Of a stretch of 5,388 bases of DNA, positions 5,152-5,388 are shown piece after piece. A program made the translations under genes and the position numbers. Positions within the stretch are counted from its first letter, which is position 1. Every line of letters begins with the position of its first letter. The notes beneath the pieces are model-generated. The model was not told where the DNA came from. It ran no database searches and was given only the letters and a program-made list of their open reading frames with translations. The DNA comes from Bacillota bacterium. GTDB lineage: Bacteria; Bacillota_E; Sulfobacillia; Sulfobacillales; Sulfobacillaceae. The stretch covers positions 1 to 5,388 of the forward strand of contig JAKAAL010000363.1 of assembly GCA_021802375.1 (NCBI GenBank), given 5' to 3'.

Positions 5152-5388
5152 GTCTGATACACTAGCCCATCTTACGACATATCAACTTGTCACCTTAAGC
5201 TGCGATAAACTATCTAAACAAAGGCCATCACAGAAACTCAATGAAATTGAATGTGTCACAGAAACGTAATTTAAATTGATAAAGGTTGTCATCGTAAAGA
5301 AAAGTAACGAAGCATAACTGAACCCATCACCTTAATGAAATGGAACAAAGCTAGTCATTATACGAGTGAGAGAACGGCTCTCAGCTCA
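5152..5388. other. AT-rich gene-free leader with short direct repeats
   Basis: This stretch is clearly more AT-rich than the genes, and I see no convincing gene in it. On the minus strand the core GTGAY recurs at 5330-5327, 5259-5256, 5231-5228 and 5193-5190 in the context TTnnkGTGAYnnnTT. The exact 10-mer TCACAGAAAC (plus strand) occurs at 5228-5237 and 5256-5265, with the palindrome TCAATgaaATTGA (5238-5250) between. TCACCTTAA occurs at 5190-5198 and 5327-5335. AATTTAAATT (5268-5277) is a 10-bp palindrome. These could be operator sites of a repressor or regulator, but no known operator is recognised. Confidence 0.45.
5357..5384 (-). promoter_or_regulatory. possible promoter for the regulator gene
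   Basis: A perfect TATAAT (5362-5357) is preceded, with a 16-bp spacer, by CTGAGA (5384-5379), which matches TTGACA at four of six positions. It would start a leader of about 265 bases that runs through the direct repeats and the terminator-like hairpin before the regulator gene. The -35 is weak and the region is AT-rich, so a chance -10 match is possible. Confidence 0.35.

Noticed and set aside
4808..5269. Plus-strand open frame of 153 residues
   Set aside because: Most of it is antisense to the regulator gene. Only the part from 5144 has an initiation-like site, and that part is treated separately as a weak finding.
5182..5292. Minus-strand open frame of 36 residues in the leader, considered as a leader peptide
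   Set aside because: No Shine-Dalgarno sequence precedes its ATG at 5292, the codon composition follows the AT-rich background, and there is no run of a single regulatory codon near its end.

Overview
The window is the start of a late (virion-assembly) gene cluster of a tailed bacteriophage or prophage. All supported genes lie on the minus strand, so transcription runs from high to low coordinates. In transcription order they are: a 5' leader of about 300 bases with no gene, a phage late-regulator-like protein (ArpU/RinA type), a control region, a two-zinc-ribbon protein, a 112-residue unknown protein, terminase small subunit, terminase large subunit, a 51-residue protein, a one-zinc-ribbon protein, and a portal protein whose frame breaks before the family's usual end. 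Strong GGAGG-type ribosome binding sites, SigA-like promoter sequences and the ArpU/RinA-then-terminase order suggest a Bacillota host. The genus cannot be determined from the sequence alone.

The structural genes are tightly packed. The 122-aa and 112-aa genes overlap by one base, TerS and TerL overlap by 140 bases, and TerL and the 51-aa gene overlap by four bases (ATGA). TerS and TerL form the DNA-packaging motor, and the portal is the capsid vertex channel to which that motor docks. The two zinc-ribbon proteins and the two small proteins that share an EGTPEE(I/L)A motif have no function I can assign.

The most interesting part is control. Between the regulator stop codon (4532) and the next gene (4412) the minus strand carries, in order: three exact-register 11-bp repeats (GGTAAAAGGAY) plus one degenerate upstream copy, a near-consensus promoter (TCGACA, 17 bp, extended TATACT) directly abutting them, and then an intrinsic terminator with an 11-bp stem and a T-run. 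That terminator begins only a few bases after the predicted transcription start and ends just before the ribosome binding site. The regulator gene itself is also preceded, immediately before its ribosome binding site, by a long GC-rich hairpin followed by a T-rich run. In both places there is no room for a promoter between hairpin and gene, so expression appears to require readthrough. I infer a possible two-step antitermination or attenuation switch, comparable in layout to lambda pR'/tR' with Q. The regulator family, however, is normally described as a transcription activator, so ordinary activation through the repeats plus a leaky terminator is the main alternative.
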